Of a stretch of DNA of 64,000 nucleotides, positions 8,133 to 15,932 are shown piece by piece. The position numbers and the translations under genes were made by a program. The DNA is from Kitasatospora sp. NBC_00458 (GTDB lineage Bacteria > Actinomycetota > Actinomycetes > Streptomycetales > Streptomycetaceae). Positions within the stretch are counted from its first letter, which is position 1; each line of letters starts with the position of its first letter. The DNA lies in the NCBI RefSeq assembly GCF_036013975.1, contig NZ_CP107904.1, positions 558,001 through 622,000 on the forward strand, given 5' to 3'. The notes beneath the pieces were generated by a model. The model did not search any database. It was not told the DNA's origin and saw only the letters and a list, made by a program, of their open reading frames with translations.

Positions 8133-8983
8133 CGACGGCCCTCCGGCGCGGGGCGGCCGCCGAGGAGGTGGCGCCCGAGGTCGCGCCCGGACAGGGCGCG
8201 GCGTCCGGCCGCGGCCGGGCCGCCGTCCCGGGCCGCGCGCCCGTCGAGGACGGAGCACAGGACGGCGATCCGGTTGCTGGTGATCGAGTCGACGCCGACG
8301 GCGCGCAGCCTGCGCATGGTGCGGCGCAGGTCGGCGGTCCAGGTGGAGACGGCGAGCCCGGCGTGGTGGGCGGCCGCGGTGAACTCGGGGGTGGCCAGGC
8401 CGAACGGCGGGTTGAGGTAGCGCGGGCGCAGGTCGTCGAGCAGGGCGCGGGCGGGCAGCCGCGGCTGCTTCCAGGTGAGCGCGATCTCCGCGCCGGGGGC
8501 CAGCTCGCGGACGGCGAGCATCGCGGTGGCGGGGCCGCAGAACGCGACCCGCTGCTCAGCGCCGAGTCCGGTGACCGCCTCCCACGCGGCCGCCGCGGGC
8601 GTCGGGTCGTCGAGGTCGATGAGCAGCCTGGCCGCCGGGGCCGCGGCCGCGGTCTTGAGCGCCTCGGCGAGGGTGGGGACGGCGTACCCGCCGTCACGCA
8701 CCTCGTCGAGCTGCTCGACGGTGACCCGGTCGAGCCGGCGCGGGTCGCCCCAGAGCCGCTCAAGGGTCGCGTCGTGCAGCAGGACCGGGACGCGGTCCCG
8801 GGTGAGCCGGACGTCGACCTCGACGGCGTCGGCCCCGGCGGCGAGCGCCGACTCGATCGAGGGGAGGGTGTTCTCACGGTGGCGGTACGGGTCGCCGCGG
8901 TGGGCGACGGCGAGCACCGGACGGGGGGCGGGGGCCTGCGGGCGGGCGAGGTCGGTCATCGGTCCGTTCATCGGTTCACTCAT
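8129..8983 (-). CDS. Glycerophosphodiester phosphodiesterase
   Basis: Up to 284 residues with the GDPD signature: AHRGDPYRHRENTLPS (His and Arg of the active site), then AVEVDVRLTRDRVPVLLHD (Glu/Asp metal ligands and second His). No signal peptide or TM is seen, so it is cytoplasmic; it would split glycerophosphodiesters to glycerol-3-phosphate and an alcohol. The N-terminus MSEPMNGPMTD has three in-frame ATGs at 8983, 8971 and 8959, each 12 bp apart and encoded by a 12-bp near repeat, so the true start is uncertain. It overlaps the glycosylase start by 4 bp. Confidence 0.85.
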   Translation of the reverse strand: MSEPMNGPMTDLARPQAPAPRPVLAVAHRGDPYRHRENTLPSIESALAAGADAVEVDVRLTRDRVPVLLHDATLERLWGDPRRLDRVTVEQLDEVRDGGYAVPTLAEALKTAAAAPAARLLIDLDDPTPAAAAWEAVTGLGAEQRVAFCGPATAMLAVRELAPGAEIALTWKQPRLPARALLDDLRPRYLNPPFGLATPEFTAAAHHAGLAVSTWTADLRRTMRRLRAVGVDSITSNRIAVLCSVLDGRAARDGGPAAAGRRALSGRDLGRHLLGGRPAPEGRR

Positions 8984-9052
8984 CGGTGCTCGCGCCGGCT
9001 CGTTCGCCGGGGGCGGTCATCGGTTCGGTCATCGGGTCATCGGTGCGTACGG

Positions 9053-9100
9053 GCTTCGAGGCTTCGAGGCGTCGAGGCGTCGAGGCGTCGAGGCGTCAGG
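9053..9100. repeat. 8-bp tandem repeat array
   Basis: Six consecutive 8-bp units: gcttcgag twice, gcgtcgag three times, then gcgtcagg. The flanks carry further scattered TCATCGG words. It lies in the ~160-bp gap upstream of the GDPD gene. Confidence 0.85.
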
Positions 9101-9144
9101 TCATCATCGGGCCGTCAGGTCATCCGGTCATCGGTGGTGGTGCG

Positions 9145-9603
9145 TCACGTCGTCGGCCGGCGGGACATCTCCGCGAGCCACGGGGTGAGGTTCAGCAGGG
9201 TGACGGCTTCGCGGTAGGACGGCTCACCCGGCACGGTGACGATCAGGGTGCAGGACGGTGGGAAGGCCCGCTGCCGGAGGTGGACCAGGCCGGACCAGAC
9301 GGAGTTCAGGAAGGCCGGCACGCTGTCGCGCGGCACGTCGAACGGGATCTCGTCGACCGTGACCACGGCCTCGTCGTGGACGAAGAGGCGGACGGTGACC
9401 TCGGGCCGGCCGGCGATCTCCACCAGGGCCTCGTGCGGTATCGCGGACAGTTCGTCACCACCGCCGTCGGCGCCGACCAGCCCGGCGAAGGTCCGGTCGC
9501 GGCCGATGTCGTGACCGGTGCTCACCTGGCGGCCGTGCCGGGCCGCCATCGCCTCGATCGCGAAGACGGCGCTCTGGGTGGACGGCAGCGGGGGGTGGGG
9601 CAT
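9145..9603 (-). CDS. Conserved hypothetical protein
   Basis: A 152-residue soluble protein I do not recognise. The middle is beta-strand rich (EVTVRLFVHDEAVVTVDEIP), followed by a Trp-containing helix (FLNSVWSGLVHLRQ) and a second strand region (CTLIVTVPGE). GAGAGGAC lies 7 nt before the ATG at 9603. It ends about 160 bp before the GDPD start and begins 36 bp after the TOBE regulator's stop, so the two may share a transcript. No catalytic motif is visible. Confidence 0.6.
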   Translation of the reverse strand: MPHPPLPSTQSAVFAIEAMAARHGRQVSTGHDIGRDRTFAGLVGADGGGDELSAIPHEALVEIAGRPEVTVRLFVHDEAVVTVDEIPFDVPRDSVPAFLNSVWSGLVHLRQRAFPPSCTLIVTVPGEPSYREAVTLLNLTPWLAEMSRRPTT

Positions 9604-9639
9604 CGGGCGGTCCTCTCTGGACGGGTCGTCGATCCGGGT

Positions 9640-10053
9640 TCAGCGCCGTTCGATCATCACATTGGTGGACTTGATGACGGCCGTCGCGGGTGCCCCGGGG
9701 ACGAGCTCCAGTTCCTCCGCGGACTCCCGGCTGATCAGCGAGACCACCCGGAACGGCCCGGCCTGGATCTCCACCTGGGCGGCGACGTCACCGAGCACCA
9801 CGTTGGTGACGATCCCCGGGAACCGGTTGCGCGCGGAGGAGGGCCGGCCCTCGGCGGCGTTCTCCGGGCGGGCCAGCTCACGGGCGAAGGCGGCCAGCTC
9901 GGCCCCGGGGATGATCCGGTGGCCGTGCTCGTCGCGCTCGGCGACGACCCGGCCGGCGTCCACCCAGCGCCGCATGGTGTCGGCGCTCACGCCGAGCAGG
10001 GCCGCGGCCTCGCCGATGCGGTACGGGTTGACCGGTGCCCCGGAGTGGCCCAT
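9640..10053 (-). CDS. HTH plus TOBE (molbindin-type) regulator
   Basis: 137 residues. Residues ~12-60 are a MerR/excisionase-type HTH (YRIGEAAALLGVSADTMRRW). Residues ~75-137 form a single TOBE/Mop domain (NRFPGIVTNVVLGDVAAQVE, then VIKSTNVMIER). This HTH-TOBE architecture is typical of small molybdate-responsive regulators. AGGAGC lies 6 nt before the ATG at 10053. No modABC transporter is in the window, so the target is elsewhere or is autoregulation; a repeat in its leader is listed separately. Confidence 0.8.
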   Translation of the reverse strand: MGHSGAPVNPYRIGEAAALLGVSADTMRRWVDAGRVVAERDEHGHRIIPGAELAAFARELARPENAAEGRPSSARNRFPGIVTNVVLGDVAAQVEIQAGPFRVVSLISRESAEELELVPGAPATAVIKSTNVMIERR

Positions 10054-10086
10054 GGTTGCGCTCCTGACGGTGGTTCGGGTGCGGGT

Positions 10087-10124
10087 GCGCGTGCCGGTAC
10101 ACCCGGTGGCACGCGCGCCGGTAC
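10087..10124. promoter_or_regulatory. Inverted and direct repeats in the HTH-TOBE leader
   Basis: GCGCGTGCC and GGCACGCGC form a perfect 9-bp inverted repeat around a 12-nt loop (10087-10116). The word GCCGGTAC occurs at 10093-10100 and again at 10117-10124. The position, 34-71 bp upstream of the start codon, fits an operator for the regulator itself. Confidence 0.35.
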
Positions 10125-10262
10125 GGGTGCGACGGGCCCGGTCGGGGCCCCGCGGCCATCCTGCCGTACCAGGCGCTCGCCCGGCCAAGCGGCGCCCGGC
10201 CCGGGTGACCCGTCGCCGCCGGCCGTGGCCGGGACCGCCCCGCGGGCCGACCGCGACGAGGC

Positions 10263-11612
10263 CTACGGCTCCCCGAAGAGGTCGCGGCGCACGGCGTCCC
10301 CGGCGGTCAGGACGGCCCCGCCGAGCACCGCGCCGCCGCCCGCCTCGCCGGCCCGGACCTCGGTGCGCAGCGGGGAGAGCAGGGCGAGCCGGGCCTCCAC
10401 CCGGGCGGCCAGCTCGGCGCCGCCGGCCCGGCCGGTCTCACCGCCGAGGACGACGCAGCCCGGGTCGAGCACGACGCAGACCGCCGAGACGCCGACGGCG
10501 ATCCGCTCGGCCAGCTCGTCGAGGAACGGTCCGCCCGGCCGCCCGTCGCCCAGGGCGTCCAGGGCGGCCCGGACGGCGGCCTCGGCGGCGGGGGCGTCGT
10601 CGGCGGGGTCGGCGGGCAGGCCGTGCGCGCGGGCCAGGGCGCAGACCGCGGCGCTGCCGGCCAGGCTGTGGAATCCGCCCTCGCAGCCGGTGGCGCTGGG
10701 CAGGCTGGCGGTTCCGGGCACCGGCAGGAAGCAGATCTCGCCGGTGCCGCCGTGCGCGCCGCGGCGGAGTCTGCCGTCGATGACGACGGCGGCGCCGACG
10801 CTGTGGCCGAGCCAGACGAGCACGAAGTCGTCCCGGTCGCGGGCGGCGCCGGTCCGGTACTCGGCGCGGCCGGCCAGGTTGACCTCGTTCTCCAGGATCA
10901 CGTCGGTGCCGGGGAGCTCACGCAGGGCGGTCAGCAGCTCGGCGTGCCAGGCGGGCAGTTCGCCGGTGGACTGGAGGCGGCCGGTGGCGGGGTCGACCAG
11001 GCCGGGGGCGCCGACGGCGATGGTGTGCAGGTGGTCGGCGCCGGCCCGGCGGGCCGTGTCGAGCAGCGTGCGGACGATCCGGGCGGCGGTGTCCCGGTCC
11101 TCGGTGTCCCTGTCCCCGTCTGCGGTGTCCCTGTCTGCGGTGTCGCGGTCGGCGGTGTCGCGGTCGCTCTTGGGACCGTCCGCCGCGGGGCCGTCCGCAT
11201 CCTCCCCGCTCGCACGCGGCCCGCCGGTGTCCGCGCCGCCCGCGTCCGGGCCCTCACCGGGCGCGTCGACCGGGAGGTCCGCGGAGGCGAGGACCTGGCC
11301 GGCGAGGTCGGCGACGACCAGCGAGACACCGCCGGAGCGGACGTCGACGGCGGCGAGGTGCGCACGGGAGGCGACCAGCGCGTAGAGGCGGGCGTTGGGG
11401 CCGCGCCGCTGTTCGCCGCGTTCGCCGACGACGGCGACCAGCCCGGTGCGCTGCAGCCGTTCGAGCAGGTCGGCGACGGTCGGCCGGGAAAGGCCGGTGA
11501 GGTCGCGCAGCTCGGTCGCGGTGAGGGGTCCCTGGTCCAGGAGCAGGTTGAGCGCCAGCCGGTCGTTGATCGCCCGGGCAGTGCTCGGAGTGGCCGTACG
11601 CACGGTGGTCAT
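10263..11612 (-). CDS. ROK-family transcriptional repressor
   Basis: 449 residues. The N-terminal winged helix (LTATELRDLTGLSRPTVADL) is followed by a ROK sugar-kinase-like domain (AVGAPGLVDPATG; LENEVNLAGRAEY; LGHSVGAAVVIDG; GGTGEI). Two oddities are visible. An acidic low-complexity insert of ~60 residues containing repeated DRDTAD units interrupts the domain near residues 105-165. The usual CxCGxxGCxE zinc motif is reduced to TGCEGGFHS. ATG at 11612 has GGAAGG upstream. Divergent from an MFS transporter with an operator-like palindrome between them, so likely its repressor. Confidence 0.85.
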   Translation of the reverse strand: MTTVRTATPSTARAINDRLALNLLLDQGPLTATELRDLTGLSRPTVADLLERLQRTGLVAVVGERGEQRRGPNARLYALVASRAHLAAVDVRSGGVSLVVADLAGQVLASADLPVDAPGEGPDAGGADTGGPRASGEDADGPAADGPKSDRDTADRDTADRDTADGDRDTEDRDTAARIVRTLLDTARRAGADHLHTIAVGAPGLVDPATGRLQSTGELPAWHAELLTALRELPGTDVILENEVNLAGRAEYRTGAARDRDDFVLVWLGHSVGAAVVIDGRLRRGAHGGTGEICFLPVPGTASLPSATGCEGGFHSLAGSAAVCALARAHGLPADPADDAPAAEAAVRAALDALGDGRPGGPFLDELAERIAVGVSAVCVVLDPGCVVLGGETGRAGGAELAARVEARLALLSPLRTEVRAGEAGGGAVLGGAVLTAGDAVRRDLFGEP

Positions 11613-11638
11613 GGGCGGACATCCTTCCAGAGTCTTTC

Positions 11639-11659
11639 TATCAGGGTCCCTTCCTGATA
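11639..11659. promoter_or_regulatory. Candidate ROK operator in divergent promoter
   Basis: TATCAGG and CCTGATA form a perfect 7-bp inverted repeat with a 7-nt spacer. It sits in a conspicuously AT-rich island between the divergent ROK and MFS genes, 27 bp from the ROK start and adjacent to TAATTTATC, which could supply a -10 element. Confidence 0.5.
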
Positions 11660-11790
11660 ATTTATCGAACCGTCGCCGGCGCACACCGGCGGCCCTGCGC
11701 GGGCACATGTCGACAGGAACCACCCACGCGCCAGGAAAGATCACCCCAGGGCACCGCCGCGTCCCCACGCGGCCGGGAGGGACGAACCGG

Positions 11791-13047
11791 ATGACCAGCA
11801 CCGCGACCGCAGGACCACCCCTCGACGCACTCGACTCCCCGCGCCGGGCCAGGGCCGCCATCGCCCTCGTGTTCGCCGTGCACGGCGCCGTCAGCGGCAC
11901 CTTCGTCAGCCGGATCCCCTGGATCCAGGACCGGCTCGACCTCTCCCCCGGCCAGCTCGGCCTGGCCCTCGTGATGCCCGCCGTCGGCTCGTCCCTCGCC
12001 ATGCCGCTGGCCGGCCGGTTCGTCCACCGGTACGGCGGCCGGGCGGCGGTCCGCGGCCTGCTCTCGCTCTGGTGCCTGGTGCTCGTGCTGCCGCCCGTCG
12101 CCCCCTCGCTGCCGGTGCTCTGCCTGGCCCTGCTGGTCTACGGGGCCAGCGCCGGCATGGCCGACGTGGCCATGAACGCCCAGGGCGTGGAGATCGAACA
12201 GCGGCTGGGCCGGTCGATCATGTCCGGACTGCACGGCATGTGGAGCGCCGGCGGGCTGCTGGCCGCCGGGTTCGGCATCCTCGCCGCCCACCAGGACCTC
12301 GACGCCCGGCTCCAGCTCGGCGTCACCGCCCTCGTCCTGCTGGCCGTCGCCCAGCCGGTCTGCCGCTCGCTGCCCGACCTGCGGGCACCGGAGGAGACCG
12401 AGGCGCCGCCGCGGTTCGCGCTGCCGCCGCGCAGCTCGCTGGTGATCGGGCTGGTCGGATTCTGCGCGGTGTTCGCCGAGGGCGCCTCGATGGACTGGAG
12501 CGGCGTCTACCTCAAGGACGTCACCGGCGCCTCGTCCACCGTGGCCGCCGCCGCGTACACCGCCTTCGCCCTGACCATGGCGGTCAGCCGGCTCGCGGGC
12601 GACGCGGCGATCCGGCGGCTCGGAGCCGTCCGGGCCACCAGGATCAGCGGCGCGATCGCCACCGCCGGCGGCCTGCTGGTCGTCTTCGCCGACCGCCCGG
12701 CACTGGCCGTCCCGGGGTTCGCCCTGATCGGGGTCGGCGTCGCGGTGGTGGTGCCGCTGGCCTTCGCGGCCGCCGCCCGGATCGGCGGCAACCCGAGCCA
12801 GGCCATCGCGGGCGTCGCGACCGTCACCTACACCTCCGGCCTGATCGCCCCCGCGATCGTCGGCGGACTCGCGCAGGCCACCTCGCTGCCCGTCTCGTTC
12901 GGGGTGGTCACCACGCTCGCCTTCGCCCTGCTGCTGAGCGCGGGCGCGCTGCGCCGGGCGGAACCGGACCCGGCCGCCGGATCCCCGAAGGGCGTCGCCG
13001 CGGCGGCACCGGAGAGCCCCTCCGGGGCTGCCCTGACGAAGATGTGA
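11791..13047 (+). CDS. MFS transporter, YbjJ-like
   Basis: 418 residues, 12 TM segments. The stretch ADVAMNAQGVEIEQ, followed by SIMSGLHGMWSAGG, matches the YbjJ/fucose-permease-like MFS subgroup. The ATG at 11791 has GGGAGG 10 nt upstream; longer readings from GTGs upstream would run through the divergent promoter. ROK repressors usually sense sugars or sugar phosphates, so a sugar or sugar-derivative substrate is a reasonable guess, but it is an inference. A very strong hairpin follows the stop. Confidence 0.8.
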   Translation: MTSTATAGPPLDALDSPRRARAAIALVFAVHGAVSGTFVSRIPWIQDRLDLSPGQLGLALVMPAVGSSLAMPLAGRFVHRYGGRAAVRGLLSLWCLVLVLPPVAPSLPVLCLALLVYGASAGMADVAMNAQGVEIEQRLGRSIMSGLHGMWSAGGLLAAGFGILAAHQDLDARLQLGVTALVLLAVAQPVCRSLPDLRAPEETEAPPRFALPPRSSLVIGLVGFCAVFAEGASMDWSGVYLKDVTGASSTVAAAAYTAFALTMAVSRLAGDAAIRRLGAVRATRISGAIATAGGLLVVFADRPALAVPGFALIGVGVAVVVPLAFAAAARIGGNPSQAIAGVATVTYTSGLIAPAIVGGLAQATSLPVSFGVVTTLAFALLLSAGALRRAEPDPAAGSPKGVAAAAPESPSGAALTKM

Positions 13048-13100
13048 CGCGGGCTCGGCGGCGGATCCCCGCCGAAGCCACGGACCCACGAACCCACGAA

Positions 13101-13150
13101 CACCGCGGAGCCGCGGGGCCCACCCGTTCGCGCCCCGCGGCTCCGCGGTG
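13101..13150 (+). terminator. 19-bp perfect hairpin terminator after MFS gene
   Basis: CACCGCGGAGCCGCGGGGC is repeated in perfect inverted form with a 12-nt loop. The stem is GC-rich with no U-tract. It separates the MFS gene from the lectin pair. Confidence 0.75.
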
Positions 13151-13336
13151 CCGCCGGACGCCCCCGGACACGCCCCCGCGCGAGCGAATGAGTGCACGGA
13201 TCCACGAAATCTCCCCTCTTCCCGCACAACCATCCCGGCCCCGGCGCCGTCGAACACCTCGTCGCACCCCGGACGTTCCGGCGGCGACCGCCCGGTCCCA
13301 CACCGGGTGAACCGAACACGGCACCGAGAGGGCACC

Positions 13337-13897
13337 ATGACCACCACCGACCACCTTCCCGCCCAGCGAACCCGCCGCACCGTCCTCGGACGCGCCGCCG
13401 CGTCCGCGGTGGCCGCCGCCGCACTGGCCGTCACCGTCCAGTCCTCCCCCGCCCACGCGGCCGACTCCGCGCAGTTCCGGATCACCAACCTCGCCGTGGG
13501 CAAGTGCCTGGAGGTCGCCGACTGGCGCATCGACGACGGCGCCCCCATCCGGATGTGGTCCTGCACCAGCGGCAACAACCAGGACTGGTACTGGACCGAC
13601 CGCGACGAGCTGGTGAACGTCCGCAGCGGCAAGTGCCTGGACATCCCCGGGCTGAGCACCGACCAGGGCGTCCAGGCCGTCCTGTGGACCTGCAACGGAG
13701 GACGCAACCAGGCTTGGAGCGACGCCAACCGCCTGCACAGCGGCAGCCGCACTATCGTCAACCTCAACAGCGGCCTCAACCTCGACGTCAAGGGTGCCAA
13801 CCCCGCCGACGGCACTGCCGTCATCCAGTGGGCCCCCAACAACGGCTACAACCAGGCCTGGGCGTACTCGCCGTTCCCGCCCGGCCCGCACAACTGA
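13337..13897 (+). CDS. Secreted ricin-type beta-trefoil lectin (paralogue 1)
   Basis: 186 residues. A Tat-like signal peptide (RRTVLGRAAASAVAAAAL, cleavage after AHA) is followed by one RICIN domain with the three expected QxW repeats (NNQDW, RNQAW, YNQAW). There is no catalytic domain, unlike most CBM13 proteins, so it is probably a free extracellular carbohydrate-binding lectin. GAGAGGG lies 5 nt before the ATG. It is followed 52 bp later by a close paralogue, so the pair probably arose by duplication. Confidence 0.85.
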   Translation: MTTTDHLPAQRTRRTVLGRAAASAVAAAALAVTVQSSPAHAADSAQFRITNLAVGKCLEVADWRIDDGAPIRMWSCTSGNNQDWYWTDRDELVNVRSGKCLDIPGLSTDQGVQAVLWTCNGGRNQAWSDANRLHSGSRTIVNLNSGLNLDVKGANPADGTAVIQWAPNNGYNQAWAYSPFPPGPHN

Positions 13898-13949
13898 CCG
13901 ACGGCCGCCCTCCCCCACTCGCGCAACCACCCCCACCGCAGGAGGAACC

Positions 13950-14486
13950 ATGGGCACCACCCGCCGCGTCCTCGCCGCCCGTCTCGGATCCGCCGCCGTC
14001 CTGGCCGGGGCACTCGCCCTGGCCGTGCCGGCGGCGCCCGCCGGGGCGGCGGACACCACCCCCTTCGACCTCGACTCCGCCGCCACCGGCAAGTGCCTGG
14101 AGGTCGCCGACTGGCGCACCGACAACGGCGCCCCGGTGCGGCAGTGGACCTGCACCGGCGGCGCCAACCAGAAGTGGGTCAGGACCGACCGCGGCGAGTT
14201 CGTCAACGTGAACAGCGGCAAGTGCCTGGAGATCCCCGGGTACGGCACCGCCTGGGGCATCCGGGCCGCCCTGTGGACCTGCAACGGCGGGCTCAACCAG
14301 ACCTGGACCGAGACCGTCGTCCACCACAGTGGCATCCGCACCCTGACCAACGGTCACAGCGGCCTGCTGCTCGACCTCGTGGGCTCCAGCGCGGCCGACG
14401 GGACCCCGGTGGTCCAGTGGGGGAAGAACGACGGCCTCAACCAGGTCTGGTTCTACACCCCGTGGCCCGCCGGCAGCGTCCGCTGA
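13950..14486 (+). CDS. Secreted ricin-type beta-trefoil lectin (paralogue 2)
   Basis: 178 residues. A Sec-type signal peptide (cleavage near APAGAA) precedes a single RICIN domain with NQKW, NQTW and NQVW repeats. The motif GKCLEVADWR and the element VNSGKCLEIPG are nearly identical to paralogue 1, while the signal peptides differ. GGAGGAA lies just upstream of the ATG at 13950. Likely co-transcribed with paralogue 1. Function: extracellular sugar binding, perhaps for substrate adhesion or antagonism; not determinable here. Confidence 0.85.
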   Translation: MGTTRRVLAARLGSAAVLAGALALAVPAAPAGAADTTPFDLDSAATGKCLEVADWRTDNGAPVRQWTCTGGANQKWVRTDRGEFVNVNSGKCLEIPGYGTAWGIRAALWTCNGGLNQTWTETVVHHSGIRTLTNGHSGLLLDLVGSSAADGTPVVQWGKNDGLNQVWFYTPWPAGSVR

Positions 14487-14490
14487 CGCT

Positions 14491-14565
14491 CACCGACAAC
14501 CGACCACCGACAACCAACAACCGACAACCGGCCGCCCGCACGGCCGCCCGCACGGCCGGGCGGCC
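14491..14565. repeat. ACCGACAAC repeats and a 9-bp hairpin after the lectin pair
   Basis: Three spaced copies of ACCGACAAC or CCGACAACC occur at 14491-14531. They are followed by two copies of GGCCGCCCGCAC and an inverted repeat GGCCGCCCG / CGGGCGGCC (14542-14565, 6-nt loop) that may terminate the lectin transcript. Confidence 0.5.
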
Positions 14566-14747
14566 CCGCGGACGGGCGGACGGCACCCCCCGCGCCCCGG
14601 CGGACCCCGCCTCCCGGGAGCCCGGAACCGACGGCGGCCCCGGCCGCCGCGGCCGGGCCGGGGGCACCGGTCTACCGGGCGGGGCGGCGGCCCCGACCCG
14701 GGCGGGAGGCGGGCGAACCCACCTCCCGGGCCGGTCGCGCACCCGGT

Positions 14748-14753
14748 TAGGCT
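14748..14753 (+). promoter_or_regulatory. -10 element for a probable leaderless transcript
   Basis: TAGGCT ends 6 nt before the GTG at 14760. A start at that GTG has no usable Shine-Dalgarno site, so transcription and translation probably begin at the same place. Confidence 0.5.
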
Positions 14754-14759
14754 CGGAGC

Positions 14760-15578
14760 GTGCCCGCACCCGTGACACCCCCGCCACCCTCCGACCCGGC
14801 CGAGCCCGGCCCCGCGCCGTCCGCCCCGGCACCGACGGACGCCGCACCGACCGCTCCCGTACCGACCGAACCCGCACCGACCACCCCCGTACCGACCGAA
14901 CCCGCGCCGACGGGCCGGCCGGCGCGCTCGGCCTGGCTGCGGCTGGCGCTGCTGCTGGCGGTCCTCGCCGCGGCGGCCGGCTCGCTGCTGCTGTGGAGCC
15001 CGACCGCACTGCTCGACGGCGGACTCCCGGCCGGGGTCCCGGGGTACTGGCTGGCCCCCGCGTTCGTCGGGGTGTACGCACTGGCCACGGTGGCGTTCTT
15101 CCCCCGGCCCGCCCTGAACGCGGCCGCCGGCCTGCTGCTCGGCGTCCAGCAGGGCGTCCTGCTCGCCGTGCTCGGCACCACGCTCGGCGCGGCGGCGGCG
15201 TTCGGACTGGCCCGCCTGCTCGGGCGCGACGCGCTCCGCCCCTACCTGCGCGGCAAGCTGCTGCTCGCCCTCGACCGGCGCTTCACCGACCAGGGGTTCC
15301 GCAGCGTGTTCCTGCTCCGGCTCTTCCCCGGGCTGCCGTTCCAGGCGGCCAACTACGGCGCCGCGTTCTCCGCGGTCCGGTTCCTGCCGTTCATCTCCGC
15401 CACCGCCCTCGGGGTCACGCCGATCACCGCGGTCTACGTCACGGCCGCCGCCTCCTCCCGCGAGCCGGGATCGGCGGCGTTCCTGCTCTCGGCCGGGGCG
15501 ATCGGGGTGCTCTGCCTGGTGAGCGGGGTCACGCTGGGCCGGGCGGCCCTCCGGAGGCGGCGCTCGGCCGCGGTCTGA
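14760..15578 (+). CDS. TVP38/TMEM64 (VTT-domain) membrane protein
   Basis: 272 residues. A Pro/Thr/Ala-rich cytoplasmic tail of ~52 residues with repeated PVPTEPAPT units is followed by a VTT (SNARE-associated/DedA-like) membrane domain: FFPRPALNAAAGLLLGVQQG, then FLLRLFPGLPFQAANYGAAF and FLPFISATALGVTP. DedA/VTT proteins support membrane homeostasis and lipid scrambling or flipping; the specific role is unknown. GTG at 14760 is preferred because of the -10 element 6 nt upstream. Confidence 0.8.
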   Translation: MPAPVTPPPPSDPAEPGPAPSAPAPTDAAPTAPVPTEPAPTTPVPTEPAPTGRPARSAWLRLALLLAVLAAAAGSLLLWSPTALLDGGLPAGVPGYWLAPAFVGVYALATVAFFPRPALNAAAGLLLGVQQGVLLAVLGTTLGAAAAFGLARLLGRDALRPYLRGKLLLALDRRFTDQGFRSVFLLRLFPGLPFQAANYGAAFSAVRFLPFISATALGVTPITAVYVTAAASSREPGSAAFLLSAGAIGVLCLVSGVTLGRAALRRRRSAAV

Positions 15579-15680
15579 GCGCCCGGCGCCCGACCCGCCG
15601 CGCCGGGCGCGCCGGACGAACCGATCCGCTCGGCCGCCCGGGGGGCACTGTCGGTGGTGTGTGAAATCGTTCCCGCATTG

Positions 15681-15724
15681 TTGACAGAAGGTCAATTACG
15701 CGGTGACCGAGACCGATATGGTCT
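15681..15724. promoter_or_regulatory. Two 15-bp palindromes far upstream of sepF-like gene
   Basis: TTGACAGAAGGTCAA (15681-15695) and AGACCGATATGGTCT (15710-15724) are both perfect 5-5-5 inverted repeats, centred 29 bp apart in a locally AT-rich stretch. The first fits the outer positions of the BldD-box pattern (T-N-A-C ... G-T-N-A) with mismatches at the two inner C/G positions. Confidence 0.4.
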
Positions 15725-15874
15725 ACGCGCGCAACCGTACGCCGGGCCCCGGCGTCGCAACTGGTGCCCGGGTCCGCCCGGGCACCCGGCGCGGCACGAC
15801 TCGTACGGCGGTCGCGAGCGGGCACGGTACCGGTGATCAGTGCGATACTCGGACAGTTCCGACGAGTGGATGAC

Positions 15875-15889
15875 GTGTCAAAAGGACAC
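15875..15889. promoter_or_regulatory. Inverted GACAC pair (WhiA-motif-like) in sepF-like leader
   Basis: GTGTC and GACAC flank a 5-nt AAAAG spacer, 44-58 bp before the start codon. GACAC is the core word recognised by the sporulation regulator WhiA, and here it is present on both strands. Confidence 0.35.
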
Positions 15890-15932
15890 GCGCACCGGGG
15901 GACCTGTACGGAACGAGGCAGGGAGGCGCGGC

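Noticed and set aside
8983..9052. A regulatory TCATCGG motif family upstream of the GDPD gene
   Set aside because: The copies are irregularly spaced and continue into the coding region as a 12-bp repeat, so simple repeat expansion explains them without a regulator.
9053..9100. Tandem arrays considered as a CRISPR or origin iterons
   Set aside because: Units are directly adjacent with no unique spacers, no cas genes are present, and no replication protein gene or DnaA boxes are nearby.
15710..15724. AGACCGATATGGTCT as a second BldD box
   Set aside because: It has the right length and symmetry but the T-N-A-C / G-T-N-A positions do not match, so it is kept only as an unassigned palindrome.
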